The notes: a model not told the origin generated them from the sequence alone. A DNA stretch of 46,993 nt from an uncultured Clostridia bacterium (GCA_944376195.1 CALWBW010000017.1:1-46993); one strand, 5' to 3'. Counted from the stretch's first letter, positions 1-7,666 are shown. Program-made: numbers and translations.

Positions 1-675
1 CGTGCGCTGAAATATAATGGGGGCGTACCTGTGGCAGAACTGAAGACAGAAAATGTGGAAGCGCTGCAAAAAGGTTCTGCGAATTTGCGGAAACATATTG
101 AGAATCTGGAAAAGTACGGAATTCCTGTGATTGTTGCAGTTAACCGGTTTGATACAGATACGGAAGCGGAACTTGACGCCGTGCGTGCAGTTTGCCGGGA
201 GTGTGGTGTACAGGTGGAACTTTCCGAAGGGTTTGCACGAGGCGGCGAAGGCGTGCTCGATTTGGCCCGTGTCGTGGCGCGGCTCTCCGAGGAAGAGAGC
301 GGATTCCACACGCTTTATGAAGATGAATTGACAATTCGGAGCAAAATTGCGCGGATTGCGAAGGAAATCTATGGAGCCGAAGAAGTCAAGTATTCTGCCG
401 GGGCAAGGCGCGATATCAATCACTTTGAAAAAATGGGATATGGACGGCTGCCGGTCTGCATTGCCAAGACCCAGTATTCCCTTTCCGACAATCCCAAACT
501 TCTTGGCCGTCCGGAGGGATTTGCATTGAACGTGGCAGATGTGCGTCTGTCGTCCGGCGCAGGGTTTCTTGTGGTGCGTACCGGAGAAATTATGACTATG
601 CCCGGCCTTCCGAAGCATCCGGCGGCGGAAAAAATTGATATTCAGGAAGACGGCCGGATTGAGGGGCTTTTTTAA
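1..675 (+). CDS. fhs: Formate--tetrahydrofolate ligase, C-terminal part (5' end outside window)
   Basis: The reading frame is open from base 1, so this is the last 224 residues of a longer protein (the family is about 550-560 residues). The enzyme makes 10-formyl-tetrahydrofolate from formate, THF and ATP in cytosolic one-carbon metabolism. Recognisable family segments are ALKYNGGVP near the start, GIPVIVAVNRFDTD, the SEGFARGGEG stretch, KIAKTQYS-like CIAKTQYSLSDNP, and the C-terminal RTGEIMTMPGLPKHPAA. The GTG at base 31 is an internal codon, not a start. The stop is immediately followed by the tsaE start, so the two are probably co-transcribed. No oddities are seen in the visible part. Confidence 0.96.
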   Translation, partial: RALKYNGGVPVAELKTENVEALQKGSANLRKHIENLEKYGIPVIVAVNRFDTDTEAELDAVRAVCRECGVQVELSEGFARGGEGVLDLARVVARLSEEESGFHTLYEDELTIRSKIARIAKEIYGAEEVKYSAGARRDINHFEKMGYGRLPVCIAKTQYSLSDNPKLLGRPEGFALNVADVRLSSGAGFLVVRTGEIMTMPGLPKHPAAEKIDIQEDGRIEGLF

Positions 676-1122
676 GTGATTTATTATACGCATTCGGAGC
701 GGGAAACGGAACAAATTGGGGAACGTCTGGCCCGTGTTTTGCGAGCGGGGGATGTTGTTGCCATGTCCGGCGATCTGGGCGCCGGGAAGACGGTGTTGAT
801 CCGCGGTCTTGCGAGAGGACTGGGCGTCACGGCCCGGGTGACAAGCCCGACCTATACAATTGTCAATGAATATGAGGGTAGGTTGCCTCTATTTCATTTT
901 GACATGTACCGGCTTGCCGGCGCAGAGGAACTCTATGATATCGGATGGGATGATTACCTGAAACGCGGAGGCGTGTGTGCCGTTGAATGGAGCGAACGCG
1001 CCGAGGGACTATTGCCGGAACACTGCATCCGCGTTGATATCAGAGCGCAGGAGGAGACTGTACGCCGGATTGAAGTGACAGGCTGTGAAATGGAGGAAGA
1101 ACATGCGGATACTGGCGTTTGA
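676..1122 (+). CDS. tsaE: tRNA threonylcarbamoyladenosine biosynthesis ATPase TsaE
   Basis: TsaE (YjeE family) is the ATPase that works with TsaB and TsaD to put the threonylcarbamoyl group on A37 of ANN-decoding tRNAs. The 148-residue length fits the family. A Walker A motif GDLGAGKT lies at residues 32-39, followed by the characteristic [12 protein letters not shown] and HFDMYRL segments and a DIGWDDYL stretch. The start is GTG directly after the upstream TAA, and no other start preserves the N-terminal strand. It overlaps tsaB by 20 bases, which indicates translational coupling. In many Clostridia tsaE-tsaB is followed by rimI and tsaD; here rpiB follows instead, so tsaD must lie elsewhere. 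Confidence 0.96.
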   Translation: MIYYTHSERETEQIGERLARVLRAGDVVAMSGDLGAGKTVLIRGLARGLGVTARVTSPTYTIVNEYEGRLPLFHFDMYRLAGAEELYDIGWDDYLKRGGVCAVEWSERAEGLLPEHCIRVDIRAQEETVRRIEVTGCEMEEEHADTGV

Positions 1123-1786
1123 AAGTTCGGCTTTGGCGGCGTCTGTGGCGTACTGCCGCGATGGAAAGCTGGTTGCGTCTGCATTTCAGGCTTCCGGTCT
1201 GACACACAGCCGGACTCTTTTGCCGCTGGCGCAGTCACTGCTTGCCAATGCGGGCCTTTCCATGGATGATGTGGATTTGCTGGCGGTTTCCCATGGGCCG
1301 GGATCTTTTACAGGTTTGCGTATCGGCGTAAGCTTAGTCAAAGGACTGGCGTTTGCACAGAATTTGCCCTGCGTGGGTGTTTCCACATTAGAGGCATTGG
1401 CAAACTGCATGCCGCCGTGCGATGCGGTGTTATGTGCGGTCATGGACGCGCGTGCAGGGCAGGTATATCATGCAAATTTTGATTTGACTGGAGAAATTCC
1501 AAAACGTTTATGCGACGATCGAGCGGTGACGGTAGAGGCGCTGCGCGAGGAGTTGCGCGGACTGAAACGGCCTGTGTGGCTGGCAGGAGATGGCGCGTAC
1601 CTGCTTGCGGATGCAGGCTTGACAGTGCCGGAAAACCTGCGGCTGCAAAACGCTTATGGTGTGGCACGGCTTGCAGCACGTACTTATGCGTGCGGTGGGG
1701 AGTTTACTGCGGCGGCGTTGCGCCCGGAATATTTGCGGCTACCGCAGGCAGAACGCGAGAGATTGGAAAAACTAAGAAAGGAATGA
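1103..1786 (+). CDS. tsaB: tRNA threonylcarbamoyladenosine biosynthesis protein TsaB
   Basis: TsaB is an inactive ASKHA/M22-fold partner that scaffolds TsaD and TsaE in t6A synthesis. The 227-residue product begins MRILAFESS and carries the diagnostic GPGSFTGLRIG motif (about residues 64-74). I choose ATG 1103, which has GGAGGAA six bases upstream, over an in-frame GTG at 1085 that would add six residues without a ribosome-binding site. The gene starts inside the end of tsaE. The C-terminal third is less conserved, as usual in the family. It is separated from the next gene by only five bases. Confidence 0.95.
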   Translation: MRILAFESSALAASVAYCRDGKLVASAFQASGLTHSRTLLPLAQSLLANAGLSMDDVDLLAVSHGPGSFTGLRIGVSLVKGLAFAQNLPCVGVSTLEALANCMPPCDAVLCAVMDARAGQVYHANFDLTGEIPKRLCDDRAVTVEALREELRGLKRPVWLAGDGAYLLADAGLTVPENLRLQNAYGVARLAARTYACGGEFTAAALRPEYLRLPQAERERLEKLRKE

Positions 1787-1791
1787 CAGGC

Positions 1792-2253
1792 ATGAAGGTA
1801 ATCATTGGCGCGGATTCGGCAGGTTTTGTGCTGAAAGCTCCGTTGGTACGGCATTTGACGGAGCAGGGAATTGAGGTTCACGATATTGGCATTTTTTATA
1901 ACGAGGCGGGAGAACTTACCGACCCTGCTCAGCGCGATTATCCCGTTGTAGCGCAGCAGGTAGCCCGGCCCGTCGCGGCGGGAGAATATGACTTCGGGAT
2001 TATTCTGTGCGGAACAGGCATCGGCGTTGGAATGACGGCGAATAAGATCCGTGGGATTCGGGCCGCGACAGTTGTGACGGCGTTTGAGGCGAAGTTTACA
2101 CGGTTGCACAACGATGCGAACGTCCTGTGCATGGGCGGGCGTGTGATTGCGCCGGAAACTGCCTGTGAACTGGCGGATATTTTCCTTTCGACGGGATTTG
2201 AAGGCGGGCGTCATCAGCGTCGTGTCGACATGATGAACGCGCTGGACGATTGA
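1792..2253 (+). CDS. rpiB: RpiB/LacA/LacB-family sugar-phosphate isomerase
   Basis: This 153-residue protein belongs to the ribose-5-phosphate isomerase B family, which interconverts ribose-5-phosphate and ribulose-5-phosphate; relatives act on allose-6-phosphate or galactose-6-phosphate. The catalytic Cys is at residue 73 in the motif LCGTGIGVGM, and the HNDANVLCMGGR segment carries the other conserved active-site residues. ATG 1792 follows AGAAAGGA at good distance; longer in-frame extensions overlap tsaB and are not plausible. One departure is ADSAG at residues 7-11, where many family members have a His in the position of Ser9, so substrate preference may differ from classical RpiB. Function is firm at family level, not for substrate. 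Confidence 0.9.
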   Translation: MKVIIGADSAGFVLKAPLVRHLTEQGIEVHDIGIFYNEAGELTDPAQRDYPVVAQQVARPVAAGEYDFGIILCGTGIGVGMTANKIRGIRAATVVTAFEAKFTRLHNDANVLCMGGRVIAPETACELADIFLSTGFEGGRHQRRVDMMNALDD

Positions 2254-2254
2254 A

Positions 2255-2734
2255 ATGGCAGCTGCAAAGACAAATGCCGTACGCCTTTTAGAAGCGGCGG
2301 GTATTCCGTTTGAGCTGGGGGAGTACGAGGTCGATGAGGACGATCTTTCGGGTGTACATGCCGCGGAACTAATCGGGATGCCGCCGGAACAGGTCTTTAA
2401 AACGCTGGTTGCCCGTGGTGACCGAAACGGAATTGCGGTGTTTTGCATTCCTGTGGCGGAAGAATTGGATTTAAAACGCGCCGCTGCAGTCAGCGGGAAC
2501 AAAAGTCTGCAAATGGTGCATGTTCGGGAATTGCTTGCTCTGACGGGGTATATCCGCGGCGGCTGCTCTCCGATTGGTATGAAAAAACATTACCCGACGT
2601 TTGTAGATGAGACCTGTATTCTCTTCGACCGGATTGCCGTCAGCGCCGGACGTCGCGGATTGCAGCTTCTCATTTCACCGGATGCGTTGTGTCGTTTTCT
2701 TGGTGCACAGCAGGTTCGCCTGACAGTCAATTGA
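2255..2734 (+). CDS. ybaK: YbaK/EbsC-type Cys-tRNA(Pro) deacylase
   Basis: The 159-residue product matches the YbaK/EbsC family, which hydrolyses mischarged Cys-tRNA(Pro) in trans and so edits ProRS errors. Family features visible are KTNAVRLLEAAGIPF at the N terminus, GMPPEQVFKTLV (about residues 42-53, the conserved Lys in VFKTL), the AAAVSGNKSLQM segment, and RGGCSPIGMKK (about residues 97-107). The start ATG lies one base after the rpiB stop, so it is likely the last gene of this cluster. No terminator is obvious in the 150 bases downstream, which instead hold the promoter of the next gene. Confidence 0.93.
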   Translation: MAAAKTNAVRLLEAAGIPFELGEYEVDEDDLSGVHAAELIGMPPEQVFKTLVARGDRNGIAVFCIPVAEELDLKRAAAVSGNKSLQMVHVRELLALTGYIRGGCSPIGMKKHYPTFVDETCILFDRIAVSAGRRGLQLLISPDALCRFLGAQQVRLTVN

Positions 2735-2808
2735 GACGGATATGGTATCTTGTGTCTATTTTATACGAAAATGGCGTTCATTTTATCCCGCTGATTTACC
2801 ATAATCAC

Positions 2809-2837
2809 TTGCGTTCCAACGGAAACTGTTGTATAAT
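2809..2837 (+). promoter_or_regulatory. Sigma-A type promoter for the isomerase-family gene
   Basis: TTGCGT (2809-2814) and a perfect TATAAT (2832-2837) are separated by 17 bases. The predicted start of transcription is about 45 bases before the ATG at 2888. A short inverted repeat ATCGG/CCGAT (2850-2866) lies in the leader, and a strong GGAGGT (2876-2881) serves as ribosome-binding site. Confidence 0.65.
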
Positions 2838-2887
2838 AACGTCGTTAGAATCGGTGAAAATCCGATAAAAAGGATGGAGGTAACGAT

Positions 2888-4372
2888 ATGAAAAACATAC
2901 CTGAAGTAAAACTCGGTATTATTGCTGTTAGCCGTGATTGCTTCCCGATCCAGCTCAGCGAACGTCGTCGCGCTGCGATCGTTGCGGCCTGTGGCCAGAA
3001 AAAATTGGAGATGTACGAAGCCAAGACAACGGTCGAAAACGAGAATGATATGCTCAAGGCCGTTGCAGAGGTTAAAGATGCCGGCTGTAATGCGCTGGTG
3101 GTCTTCCTCGGTAACTTTGGACCTGAAACCTCCGAGACCCTCATCGCAAAGTACTTTGATGGTCCGTGCATGTATGTAGCTGCCTCTGAAGGTGACGGCG
3201 ACCTGATTGATGGTCGTGGTGACGCTTACTGCGGCATGCTCAACTGCTCCTATAACCTCGGCATGCGTCATTTGAAGGCGTATATTCCGGAGTATCCGCT
3301 TGGCAATGCAGATGAAATCGCCGGCTTGATTGCGGAGTTTGTCCCGATCGCCCGTGCGCTCATCGGTGTTTCCAATTTGAAAATCATCACTTTTGGTCCG
3401 CGTCCGCAGGACTTCTTTGCCTGCAACGCCCCGATCAAGGGCCTTTACGAGCTTGGTGTTGAGGTTCAGGAGAACAGCGAACTGGACCTGCTTGTCAGCT
3501 ATAAGGCACATGCCAATGACCCGCGTATTCCTGAGATCTGCGCCGATATGGCAAAGGAAATGGGCGAGGGCAAATATTATCCGGATCTCAGTGCCCGTAT
3601 GGCGCAGTTTGAACTGACGCTTCTTGACTGGGCGGAAAACAATAAGGGCAGCCGCAAGTATGTTGCGTTTGCGGACAAGTGCTGGCCGGCATTCCCGTCT
3701 CAGTTCGGCTTTGAGCCCTGCTATGTCAACTCCCGTCTGGCGAGCCGCGGCATTCCGGTATCCTGCGAAGTGGATATCTATGGCGCGCTTTCTGAGTACA
3801 TAGGCGCCTGCATCTCCGGTGATGCGGTGACCATCCTCGATATCAACAACACCGTTCCTGCTTCCATGTACAATGAGCAGATCAAGGGTAAGTATGACTA
3901 TGAGCTCAATGATACCTTCATGGGCTTCCACTGCGGCAATACTCCGTCCTGCAAGATGTGCGCCGACCGTGCGATCCAGTATCAGCTGATCCAGCACCGT
4001 GTGCTGGAGCCCGCCGGCAGCGAGCCCGATATCAGCCGCGGTACCCTTGAGGGTGACATTGCGCCGTCCGACATCACCTTCTACCGTCTGCAGTGTGACT
4101 CTGAAGGCGTCCTCCGTGCGTATGTTGCGGAAGGCGAAGTTCTTGATGTCACGACCGGCAGCTTCGGCGGCCGCGGTGTGTTCGCAATCAAGGAAATGGG
4201 CCGTTTCTATCGCCATGTTCTCGTTGAGAAGCACTATCCGCACCACGGCGCGGTTGCGTTCGGCCATTATGGCAAGCAGCTCTTTGAAGTTTTCAAGTTC
4301 CTGGGCGTTCAGGATATCGGCTTCAATCAGCCGAAGGGCATGCTCTATAAGACCGAGAATCCCTTTGCGTAA
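2888..4372 (+). CDS. L-fucose/L-arabinose isomerase-family protein
   Basis: The 494-residue product resembles the broad family of L-fucose isomerase and related proteins, which are cytosolic Mn-dependent aldose-ketose isomerases. Evidence is overall sequence character: an N-terminal Rossmann-like part with GIIAVSRDCFP, LVVFLGNFGPETSE and ITFGPRPQDFF, and a C-terminal barrel region with GFHCGNTPSCKM and HHGAVAFGHYG. It is shorter than true FucI (about 590), so the substrate (fucose, arabinose or another sugar) is not settled. The gene has its own promoter, a strong ribosome-binding site, a strong terminator, and regular codon choice of the kind found in highly expressed genes. It stands alone, with no kinase or aldolase beside it. 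Confidence 0.8.
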   Translation: MKNIPEVKLGIIAVSRDCFPIQLSERRRAAIVAACGQKKLEMYEAKTTVENENDMLKAVAEVKDAGCNALVVFLGNFGPETSETLIAKYFDGPCMYVAASEGDGDLIDGRGDAYCGMLNCSYNLGMRHLKAYIPEYPLGNADEIAGLIAEFVPIARALIGVSNLKIITFGPRPQDFFACNAPIKGLYELGVEVQENSELDLLVSYKAHANDPRIPEICADMAKEMGEGKYYPDLSARMAQFELTLLDWAENNKGSRKYVAFADKCWPAFPSQFGFEPCYVNSRLASRGIPVSCEVDIYGALSEYIGACISGDAVTILDINNTVPASMYNEQIKGKYDYELNDTFMGFHCGNTPSCKMCADRAIQYQLIQHRVLEPAGSEPDISRGTLEGDIAPSDITFYRLQCDSEGVLRAYVAEGEVLDVTTGSFGGRGVFAIKEMGRFYRHVLVEKHYPHHGAVAFGHYGKQLFEVFKFLGVQDIGFNQPKGMLYKTENPFA

Positions 4373-4390
4373 GTTCATTGCGTAGATGCT

Positions 4391-4433
4391 AAAAAAGGCT
4401 CCTGGTTAAGAACCAGGAGCCTTTTGCTTTTTC
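4391..4433 (+). terminator. Rho-independent terminator after the isomerase gene
   Basis: A 15-bp stem AAAAGGCTCCTGGTT / AACCAGGAGCCTTTT (4393-4425) closes on a three-base loop and is followed by a T-rich run. It lies 20 bases after the stop codon. Confidence 0.93.
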
Positions 4434-4462
4434 TAAAATTTTGAAAATATTCTAAGAAACTA

Positions 4463-4496
4463 TTGACGTCTTATTATAAATATGATAATGTATAAA
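4463..4496 (+). promoter_or_regulatory. Possible promoter of the accessory secreted-protein cluster
   Basis: TTGACG (4463-4468) is followed by the AT-rich stretch TATGATAATGTATAAATG. The best -10 candidates are GATAAT (15-base spacing) or TATAAA (22 bases); neither spacing is ideal, so the exact -10 is uncertain. The position, directly after a terminator and before a gene, supports a promoter here. Confidence 0.4.
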
Positions 4497-4626
4497 TGTC
4501 AAGTGACATAAGTAATATGATTGTGTACATATAAGGAGGTGGTTTTTGAGTTATGTGCACAACGCCGGTTTTTCATGTGTGTTTTTTGAAACGGGAATTT
4601 GTTTTTGGGAAAGGAAAGGTATGTAT

Positions 4627-5025
4627 ATGAAAAACAGACGTTATGTTTCATTGGTAGTAGTATTTGTAATGATGTTGGCAATTGGGTTGACAGGGATGGT
4701 AAGTGCGGAGGATATACAAGAAGATGGCGCTGGCGATCACTTAATATCGGAGGGTGTGGCCAGAATGAGCTGTACAAAATGTTATGGCGATCTTACCTAT
4801 TTAAGATGTACGGGTGTTCAGGTTTATAGCCATACCAATACACATAATACGGGTTTTTTGGGTATTGGCGGAGAAACATGCACGAGAACTTGGCATCAAT
4901 CTACCCTTCATCATGTGTGTATGTCATGTGGAAATATTGTAAGTACAGAGTTTGGTCATTATTGCTTAATTAACCATTCCATTTGTGCTGATGAATCATG
5001 GTGTGTCGGAGGAGGCATTGCATAA
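4627..5025 (+). CDS. Small secreted Cys/His-rich protein of unknown function
   Basis: I do not recognise a family. The product starts with a clear signal peptide (MKNRRYVSLVVVFVMMLAIG, cleavage probably after VSA near residue 29). The mature part of about 103 residues has nine Cys, including CTKC and CMSCG pairs, and eight His (HTNTHNTG, WHQSTLHH, GHYC), which suggests metal binding or disulfides outside the membrane. The start is ambiguous: ATG 4627 has AAGGAAAGG upstream; ATG 4621 is next to it; but a perfect AAGGAGGT (4533-4540) sits just ahead of an in-frame TTG at 4546 that would add 27 residues before the signal peptide. Base composition is clearly richer in AT than neighbouring genes, hinting at transfer. 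It heads a cluster of three envelope proteins. Confidence 0.75.
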   Translation: MKNRRYVSLVVVFVMMLAIGLTGMVSAEDIQEDGAGDHLISEGVARMSCTKCYGDLTYLRCTGVQVYSHTNTHNTGFLGIGGETCTRTWHQSTLHHVCMSCGNIVSTEFGHYCLINHSICADESWCVGGGIA

Positions 5026-5054
5026 GATAGTATAATTGGAGGAAAGATGATTCT

Positions 5055-5675
5055 ATGAAAGGTAAGATATACCTCGTTACATTTTTCATTTTTGTTCTGC
5101 TGACCTGTTTTTTTACTGGTTGTGAGAGCGGAATCGGAGACCCACTGGGTGTACTGTTTGACGAAATCCAAATTGGCAGTTCTGGCGTTGAAGTAGGGGA
5201 TTTCTCGTTTGGGGACTCACAGGAAAAAGTTTTATCTGCGGAAGGCCTGAATGAAACAGATGTCCAGATACGCGACATCGCGGATATTAATTCCCGCTTT
5301 GTTATGGTACAGGAAAAATCTGTTTATGACGAGTTGGATCCCTATGGCACGCAAAAAACATTTACTTTTGTAGATGACGGTCTGAGCGGAGTGGCTTACA
5401 ACGTTGCGTACCGAGATGTGTCGCACGGGGATGCCTATGCGTCTGCTATGAGTGTTTATGAAAAGTTGGATGGCATTCTGAAGGCTTCAGATGCGGAGTC
5501 TATGGAAAGTGGGTCCATTGGTTCTCTTAACGAGGTAGGCGGTTATTTTACAAAGCAGTGGGCACTCGGTGACGTTAACATTTCTCTCAACATGAATTAT
5601 CAGGATATGTCGGAAGCGGATTTCACCGATATGGATCAGTTTAATTTATCGATCAATTTTACACAGGCAAAATAG
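5055..5675 (+). CDS. Putative lipoprotein of unknown function
   Basis: The 206-residue product begins with a type II signal peptide ending in FFTGC, with the lipidated Cys at residue 23, so it should be anchored on the outer face of the cytoplasmic membrane. The mature part contains VEVGDFSFGDSQEKVLSAEG (about residues 46-65), a segment resembling the F-x-x-G-x-[ST]-x-x-x-V pattern of BamE/SmpA/BLIP-like domains, and later a repeated hydrophobic/acidic pattern without known motifs. GGAGG (5038-5042) is 12 bases from this ATG and four from a three-codon reading frame (ATG 5047) whose stop overlaps the lipoprotein start. It lies 29 bases after the Cys-rich gene, so co-transcription is likely. 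Confidence 0.75.
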   Translation: MKGKIYLVTFFIFVLLTCFFTGCESGIGDPLGVLFDEIQIGSSGVEVGDFSFGDSQEKVLSAEGLNETDVQIRDIADINSRFVMVQEKSVYDELDPYGTQKTFTFVDDGLSGVAYNVAYRDVSHGDAYASAMSVYEKLDGILKASDAESMESGSIGSLNEVGGYFTKQWALGDVNISLNMNYQDMSEADFTDMDQFNLSINFTQAK

Positions 5676-5689
5676 GTAGAGAATATGGC

Positions 5690-5718
5690 GTTTACCCCGG
5701 CATGTTGCTGGGGTAAAC
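5690..5718 (+). other. Strong intergenic hairpin without T-run
   Basis: GTTTACCCCGGCA (5690-5702) and TGCTGGGGTAAAC (5706-5718) pair over 13 bp (one G:U) with a three-base loop. It lies between the lipoprotein gene and the following membrane-protein gene and is not followed by a T-run, so it is more likely an mRNA-stability or processing element or a weak attenuator than a normal terminator. Confidence 0.7.
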
Positions 5719-5745
5719 GGGTATATGGACGAAAAGGAGGCGCCT

Positions 5746-6435
5746 ATGAAAGCGTGGCTGAAGGAATTCGGACGTTCTGTTTTGCAAAAGATCGTGATTT
5801 TGGGAACGATTGCAGTTGTTGTGGCGGTAATCGTCTTTTTTGCGACACGTCCTGCTATCTCCGAAAGTATCCTCGATACCGTGACGCTGGAAGACGGGCG
5901 CTTCTCAGTGGACGGCCTGCGCGCGGGCATGACGCGCGACGAGGTCGCGGCGCATCTTGACGAGCGCAATCTAATATATGTGGATGGAGCCCCGAGTACC
6001 AACTTGGTTCAGGGAACCTATAGACTTCCGACTGATACGACTTGGATTTCTCTTTCGGATGAAACACGAGTCACGGAACTCGGCCGTGTGACCGTACGGC
6101 GCACGTATTATTTCCGCGATGGAAGTCTCTCGCACGTTGACCTTGAAACGACAGTGGAAAAAGGAAATGTTGCAGACGATGTGGAACGTACGGAAAATCT
6201 GGTTGATGTGTTGGAGAGCAAATTCGGAGATTCCGAGGGTGACCACTTGGATGGCTTCGAGGACACGACCGGCGAGCGGATTCTCTCGTGGTTCGGGGAA
6301 GAGGAGAGCGAACTATCAGTGATTGCGCGGCTTTACGAATTGGAGGATACAGAGGTGCTCGCATATCGGCCGAAGAATGTCCATGAACCTGCGCATACGG
6401 ATTATTATGAGGTTGTTGTGCGTGTGATATTGTAA
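5746..6435 (+). CDS. Membrane-anchored extracytoplasmic protein of unknown function
   Basis: The 229-residue product has a short cytoplasmic N terminus, one membrane segment (about residues 18-40, KIVILGTIAVVVAVIVFF) and an acidic outer domain. Near residues 53-75 is FSVDGLRAGMTRDEVAAHLD, which fits the G-[ML]-[ST]-x-x-E-V helix pattern of BamE/SmpA/BLIP-like folds, and the neighbouring lipoprotein has a similar segment. No enzymatic motif is seen. ATG 5746 is chosen because AAGGAGG (5734-5740) is at ideal distance; an upstream ATG at 5725 lacks a site. The gene ends the three-gene accessory cluster and is followed by a shared terminator with the convergent dehydrogenase gene. Confidence 0.75.
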   Translation: MKAWLKEFGRSVLQKIVILGTIAVVVAVIVFFATRPAISESILDTVTLEDGRFSVDGLRAGMTRDEVAAHLDERNLIYVDGAPSTNLVQGTYRLPTDTTWISLSDETRVTELGRVTVRRTYYFRDGSLSHVDLETTVEKGNVADDVERTENLVDVLESKFGDSEGDHLDGFEDTTGERILSWFGEEESELSVIARLYELEDTEVLAYRPKNVHEPAHTDYYEVVVRVIL

Positions 6436-6500
6436 ACAACGCGGCGAGGCGTGAGGTAAGCCGTCTACACCAGAGGTACCAAAAGCATGCTTATAAAATC

Positions 6501-6534
6501 AAAAAAGCTCCGGCGATACGACCGGAGCTTTTTT
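6501..6534. terminator. Bidirectional terminator between convergent genes
   Basis: AAAAAAGCTCCGG (6501-6513) and CCGGAGCTTTTTT (6522-6534) form a 13-bp stem with an eight-base loop, with A and T runs on either side so that it can stop transcription from both strands. Confidence 0.93.
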
Positions 6535-6552
6535 ATGCTGATTCGTCTATTT

Positions 6553-7590
6553 TTAGAATTTAATAACCGCCTTCACGACATCCTTTGGATTTGCAATGAC
6601 TTCCTCAAAACCTTCAAACGCTTTATCAAAGGAGAACTCGTGCGTCACAATACCGGAGATATCAATAAATCCGCCGGATACCGCCTGGATGGCCTTCGGG
6701 TACATATTGACATAACGGAAAATGGTACGGATATCAATTTCTTTAGAGATCAGTTTAATGATGTTGTAGGGGATCATATCGTCCGGCGCCATGCCGACTA
6801 ACACGATCACACCGCCTGCACGGGCAAGATCCACAGTCTGCTGCGTGGTGAACTTGTTGCCTGCCGTCTCAAAGACCTTATCAACGCCGCGGCCTTCGGT
6901 CAATTTGTCGATGACTTCCACAATATTTTCCTCGCGGCCATTGACAACACGGGTCGCGCCAAGTTTTTTCGCAAACTCCAGACGCTTCGGAATCACGTCG
7001 CACACAGTGATGTCTGTCGCGCCAAATGCCTTGCAGGCAAGGAGGGTGACAAGGCCGATGCAGCCTGCGCCCAGGATTACAACGGAACTACCGACGGTTA
7101 CTTCACCGCGGGTTGCAGCATACATACCGATAGCGAGCGGCTCAATGAGCGCACCTTCCTTTGTGGAAATATTATCGGGAAGTTTGAAGCACATATCAGC
7201 CGGGAAAGCAATGAAATTGGAGAGACAGCCCTGAACAGGGGGCGTTGCAAGAAATTGCATATCTTTGCAAAGGTTGTAATGGCCGCTCTTACAGTAATCG
7301 CACTTTCCACAGCCAAAACCGGGTTCGAGGCAGACACGATCGCCAACCTTCAAATTGGTAACGCCTTCGCCGATTTCCGTCACGACACCTGCGCATTCAT
7401 GTCCCAAAATAAAATCGCCATCGACAACAAAGTCACCGATACGGCCAAACTCTAAATAATGGACATCGGAACCGCAGATACCGACATATTCCAGTTTAAT
7501 GACAGCCTGCCCCGCGGCAGCTTTCGGCATGGGGACGACACGGGTTTCCATTTTGTTTAAACCAGTCATAAAAATCGCTTTGTTTTCCAT
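6553..7590 (-). CDS. Zinc-dependent polyol/sorbitol-type dehydrogenase
   Basis: This 345-residue protein is a medium-chain dehydrogenase of the sorbitol/L-iditol/xylitol dehydrogenase group, oxidising a secondary alcohol with NAD(P). Catalytic-zinc residues Cys39, His64 and Glu65 are present (GICGSD, GHEC), and structural-zinc cysteines are at 94, 97, 100 and 108. The cofactor-binding glycine motif is VVILGAGCIGLV in the Rossmann domain, followed by an acidic residue (CDVIPKR), which favours NAD over NADP. ATG at 7590 (minus) has AAGGAG upstream. The gene is alone, with its own promoter and a shared terminator. The exact polyol cannot be told from the sequence. Confidence 0.88.
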   Translation of the reverse strand: MENKAIFMTGLNKMETRVVPMPKAAAGQAVIKLEYVGICGSDVHYLEFGRIGDFVVDGDFILGHECAGVVTEIGEGVTNLKVGDRVCLEPGFGCGKCDYCKSGHYNLCKDMQFLATPPVQGCLSNFIAFPADMCFKLPDNISTKEGALIEPLAIGMYAATRGEVTVGSSVVILGAGCIGLVTLLACKAFGATDITVCDVIPKRLEFAKKLGATRVVNGREENIVEVIDKLTEGRGVDKVFETAGNKFTTQQTVDLARAGGVIVLVGMAPDDMIPYNIIKLISKEIDIRTIFRYVNMYPKAIQAVSGGFIDISGIVTHEFSFDKAFEGFEEVIANPKDVVKAVIKF

Positions 7591-7637
7591 GATTCCTGCT
7601 CCTTTTATTTCAATTTCAGCTTGGTTACACCTCTTTT

Positions 7638-7666
7638 ATACTAACACGGCGGAAAGGACTTTTCAA
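7638..7666 (-). promoter_or_regulatory. Sigma-A promoter of the polyol dehydrogenase gene
   Basis: Read on the minus strand, TTGAAA (7661-7666) and TAGTAT (7638-7643) are separated by 17 bases, about 47 bases before the start codon. Confidence 0.65.

Noticed and set aside
2783..4378. A 531-codon open frame on the minus strand
   Set aside because: It lies exactly antisense to the isomerase gene and results from its biased third-codon positions; it has no ribosome-binding site and no domain resemblance.
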